The notes below the pieces were generated by a model. The model did not search any database and was not told the origin of the DNA. It saw nothing but the letters and a program-made list of their open reading frames with translations. This document shows, in pieces, positions 61,964 to 64,000 of a stretch of DNA of 64,000 nt (its first letter is position 1; the number at the start of each line of letters is the position of its first letter). The position numbers were made by a program, and so were the translations under genes. Location of the stretch: assembly GCA_900169235.1 (NCBI GenBank), contig FWCC01000304.1:31556-95555 (forward strand). Direction: 5' to 3'. The stretch is from Zarea fungicola (Eukaryota; Ascomycota; Sordariomycetes; Hypocreales; Cordycipitaceae).

Positions 61964-63669
61964 TTACCAATTCATGGTAATCATATGCACCGGCTTACGC
62001 CGCACAACCTCCCCCAGCGCTTTGAACAGCGTCTTGATGCCCTCCTCCCGCATAAAGTCCTGCTTAATCGCCGGCGTGGCATGCGCATCGCACAGCGGCG
62101 TCTCCACCGTGCCGCACTCGCAGCCCGCCCCCGCGATGCGGTCGTCCCAGACGAGCGACCCGTACGGCGTCAACGCGCCGCGCTCAAACTTGGAACCCAG
62201 CACCGTCGTGTCAAAGTAGCCAATGTCCGACGGCCACTCGCCGCCCGTCACAAGCACCGTGGCCGTCTGCAGCCTGTGGCGATCCGAGCACAGTCTGGCG
62301 GGCGGCCGCACCAGCCGCGGCGCGAACGGCTCGGTGCCGCCGCCAAACGTGGCGACGAGCGTGCACGCCTGGTCAACCTTGGACGTGGCATTCACGTCGC
62401 GGATAATGTCCTGCGCGAGGAGAATGACGGTCTCGAACTCGGCCATGAAGGCCTTGCGGGTCATCTGGCGGTCGCGCACAAAGTCGAGATGCAAATCGAC
62501 CTGGCCCTTGACGCACCACAGCCGTATGGTCAGCGGGCAGCCCACCCCCGCCTTGTTGTTGTTGTCGTTATGTGTGATGGGTAGCTTGCTTATCGTCATG
62601 ACGCGGGGTGGTGGTTTTGTTCTGGCCTCGTCCTGTCCTTCCTCGGGCAATTCGGACGCATCCTCCATAAAATGCGACTCAAAGTATCGCATCATGGCCG
62701 TCAGGTAGTCCGCCGTCGACCGCGCCTCCTCCGAGAGGTTGGGGTTCGTGGCGCGCTGCGCAAAGTTCCACTGCCGCGTGAGCCGCAGGCCGTACAGCGA
62801 GTGGATGAGCGCCTCCCTGTTCTCCAGCTGCGTCAGGCAGAAGCAGCTCAGCACGATGCACGCCGTCAGCACGGCCTCCTGGTCCTGCGCCGTCATCGCG
62901 GCCGCCCGCTTACCGGAGAGCGCCACGAGCGCCGCGATGGACTTGCTGTACTGGCCGAGCGCGAACTTGAAGTGGTCCTGGCGCGTCTGCCGCGCGAGGG
63001 CCGTCTTGTCCGGGATCGTGTCCCGGAGCTGCATGGCCGAGAGCGCGAGCGATGCGTGCCACAGGACGGGCTGCGCCTGGGCGAGCTGCGGCAGGTTGAC
63101 CTTCCAGAAGGGGCTGTCGGTGCGGCCAGCGACCTGCTGCACAGTCACATTGTAGAACCGGAAAAAGGCCTCCTTCTCGGCGCGGCTGGAACCGCCATAC
63201 AGCGGCGTGGCCGCGTGCGTGGGCTGCTCCAGCAGCCTCATGAGCTCCTGGGTCGTCGTCGTCGGGAGCAGTGGCGGCGATGCGGGCGCGTCATAGCCGT
63301 CGCAGTTGCGTCCCGTCGTGAGACCTAGTCAACGGTCGCATGAGCTGACGGCCGTGGAACAGTGGAGAGAGTTGTTTTAGGTTACTGCTTCACTTACACT
63401 TCTTGCAGAATGGTTTACTCTCATCGCATTTGATTCGACGGATTCTGGAAGTTGCAGTTTAGTGACGTAGAATTGGTGGGCATGGGACATTGACGCAAAT
63501 GTTGCTGTCCCGGTCATTGCTTGGGGGTGCCGGAGCGGGACACGAACCGACAAGTCTTGCATCCTGTTTTGGTTTTTGGCGCCCATTTCCTTAATCTCTG
63601 GATGGTCATGGGGTCTTCTTGCACAAAGACAAGCCCCGTTGGACTCGGCTTCCCACGAAGCGATTTCAT
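61964..63669 (-). CDS. Zn2Cys6 transcription factor
   Basis: A fungal nuclear regulator of 509 residues. Exons on the minus strand are 63669-63548, 63444-63398 (47 nt) and 63324-61964. The binuclear zinc cluster is complete only after splicing: CKTC, then C in IKCD, FCKKC, and a final NC before DGY, with the spacing C-x2-C-x6-C-x6-C-x2-C-x6-C. Two codons of the motif are split by introns. The long C-terminal region (residues ~90-509) has the helical look of a fungal transcription-factor regulatory domain. The start at 63669 is the first ATG after an in-frame TGA. It could regulate the adjacent erythrulose-type genes or something unrelated; the sequence does not say. Confidence 0.88.
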
Positions 63670-64000
63670 CTCAGCAAGTCATGCAGGAAATTCAGGTTCG
63701 TAAGGCAAACATGACAGAGGCAGACTAAATCCAGGTACCGCCGTGAAAATGTAGGTTAGACAGCACAATAGGATGGCAAGACAATGAGGAGGCTCCGATC
63801 GCGATACAACAAATGGCTTGGCATCAACCGGGCAGCGCCACCTTGGAAATCTATACATCCTTTTTTTAATTCCCTCCATCTTTCCTTAGGCATTCCACGT
63901 GACTATTTTAGCCCGGTAGATCTGGTGGTTTGATGCGTTGGTGTAGCGTCAGTCTTTCCTTGGCTTTAAGCTGAAGCACTACATGTGCCACGCCCCCACC
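63670..64000. other. Upstream region of the Zn2Cys6 gene
   Basis: Probable promoter of the transcription-factor gene up to the window edge. No other feature is supported. Confidence 0.45.

Overview
This window is nuclear DNA from a filamentous ascomycete, most likely Sordariomycetes and probably Hypocreales (an inference from gene content, not a search). The evidence is compact genes with short introns (mostly 40-120 nt, GTANGT donors, CTAAC/CTGAC branch points, YAG acceptors), mixed gene orientation with 0.3-2.4 kb spacers, and typical fungal genes (LYS2, HET-C, Whi5/Nrm1-like, HST4-like, sedolisin, Zn2Cys6 regulator, THI4 with a TPP riboswitch). I see no transposon, CRISPR array, rRNA or tRNA. 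Twenty protein-coding genes can be assembled; nearly all splice models were checked for reading frame across every junction.

Layout. 0-4 kb: lys2 (alpha-aminoadipate reductase), with an apparent AT-AC intron. 6.3-8.5 kb: class I/II aminotransferase with a 13-nt microexon. 9.4-12.1 kb (minus): coiled-coil protein of unknown function. 13.2-15.0 kb (minus): RBM39-like SR-type splicing factor. 15.4-16.6 kb (minus): Scs7-type fatty acid 2-hydroxylase. 18.2-20.8 kb: HET-C heterokaryon-incompatibility protein. 21.4-23.3 kb (minus): PP2C phosphatase with a mitochondrial-like N-terminus. 24.2-25.7 kb: BTB-like protein. 27.1-28.7 kb: Whi5/Nrm1-like cell-cycle repressor. 29.2-29.6 kb (minus): small conserved protein. 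31.3-33.1 kb: secreted sedolisin. 34.1-36.9 kb: HST4-like sirtuin. 37.1-38.3 kb (minus): enoyl-CoA hydratase.

40.1-48.1 kb holds three adjacent same-strand genes that look like a small metabolic cluster. They are an adenylation domain fused directly to a multi-pass membrane flavoprotein (TmpA/TmpB-like), a class V PLP enzyme of the isopenicillin-N-epimerase type, and an MFS transporter. A secreted pepsin-like protease (50.1-51.7 kb) and a small unknown protein (54.1-54.5 kb) follow.

54.9-59.5 kb contains a dihydroxyacetone-kinase-type kinase, an RpiB-type isomerase and a divergent triose-phosphate-isomerase paralogue. This is the gene set used elsewhere to convert L-erythrulose through erythrulose phosphates to D-erythrose 4-phosphate, so it is probably an erythritol/erythrulose catabolic cluster. 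Next comes THI4 (60.6-61.7 kb), whose 5' leader carries a TPP riboswitch inside an intron with an upstream ORF. The last gene (62.0-63.7 kb, minus) is a Zn2Cys6 transcription factor whose zinc cluster is spread over three exons.
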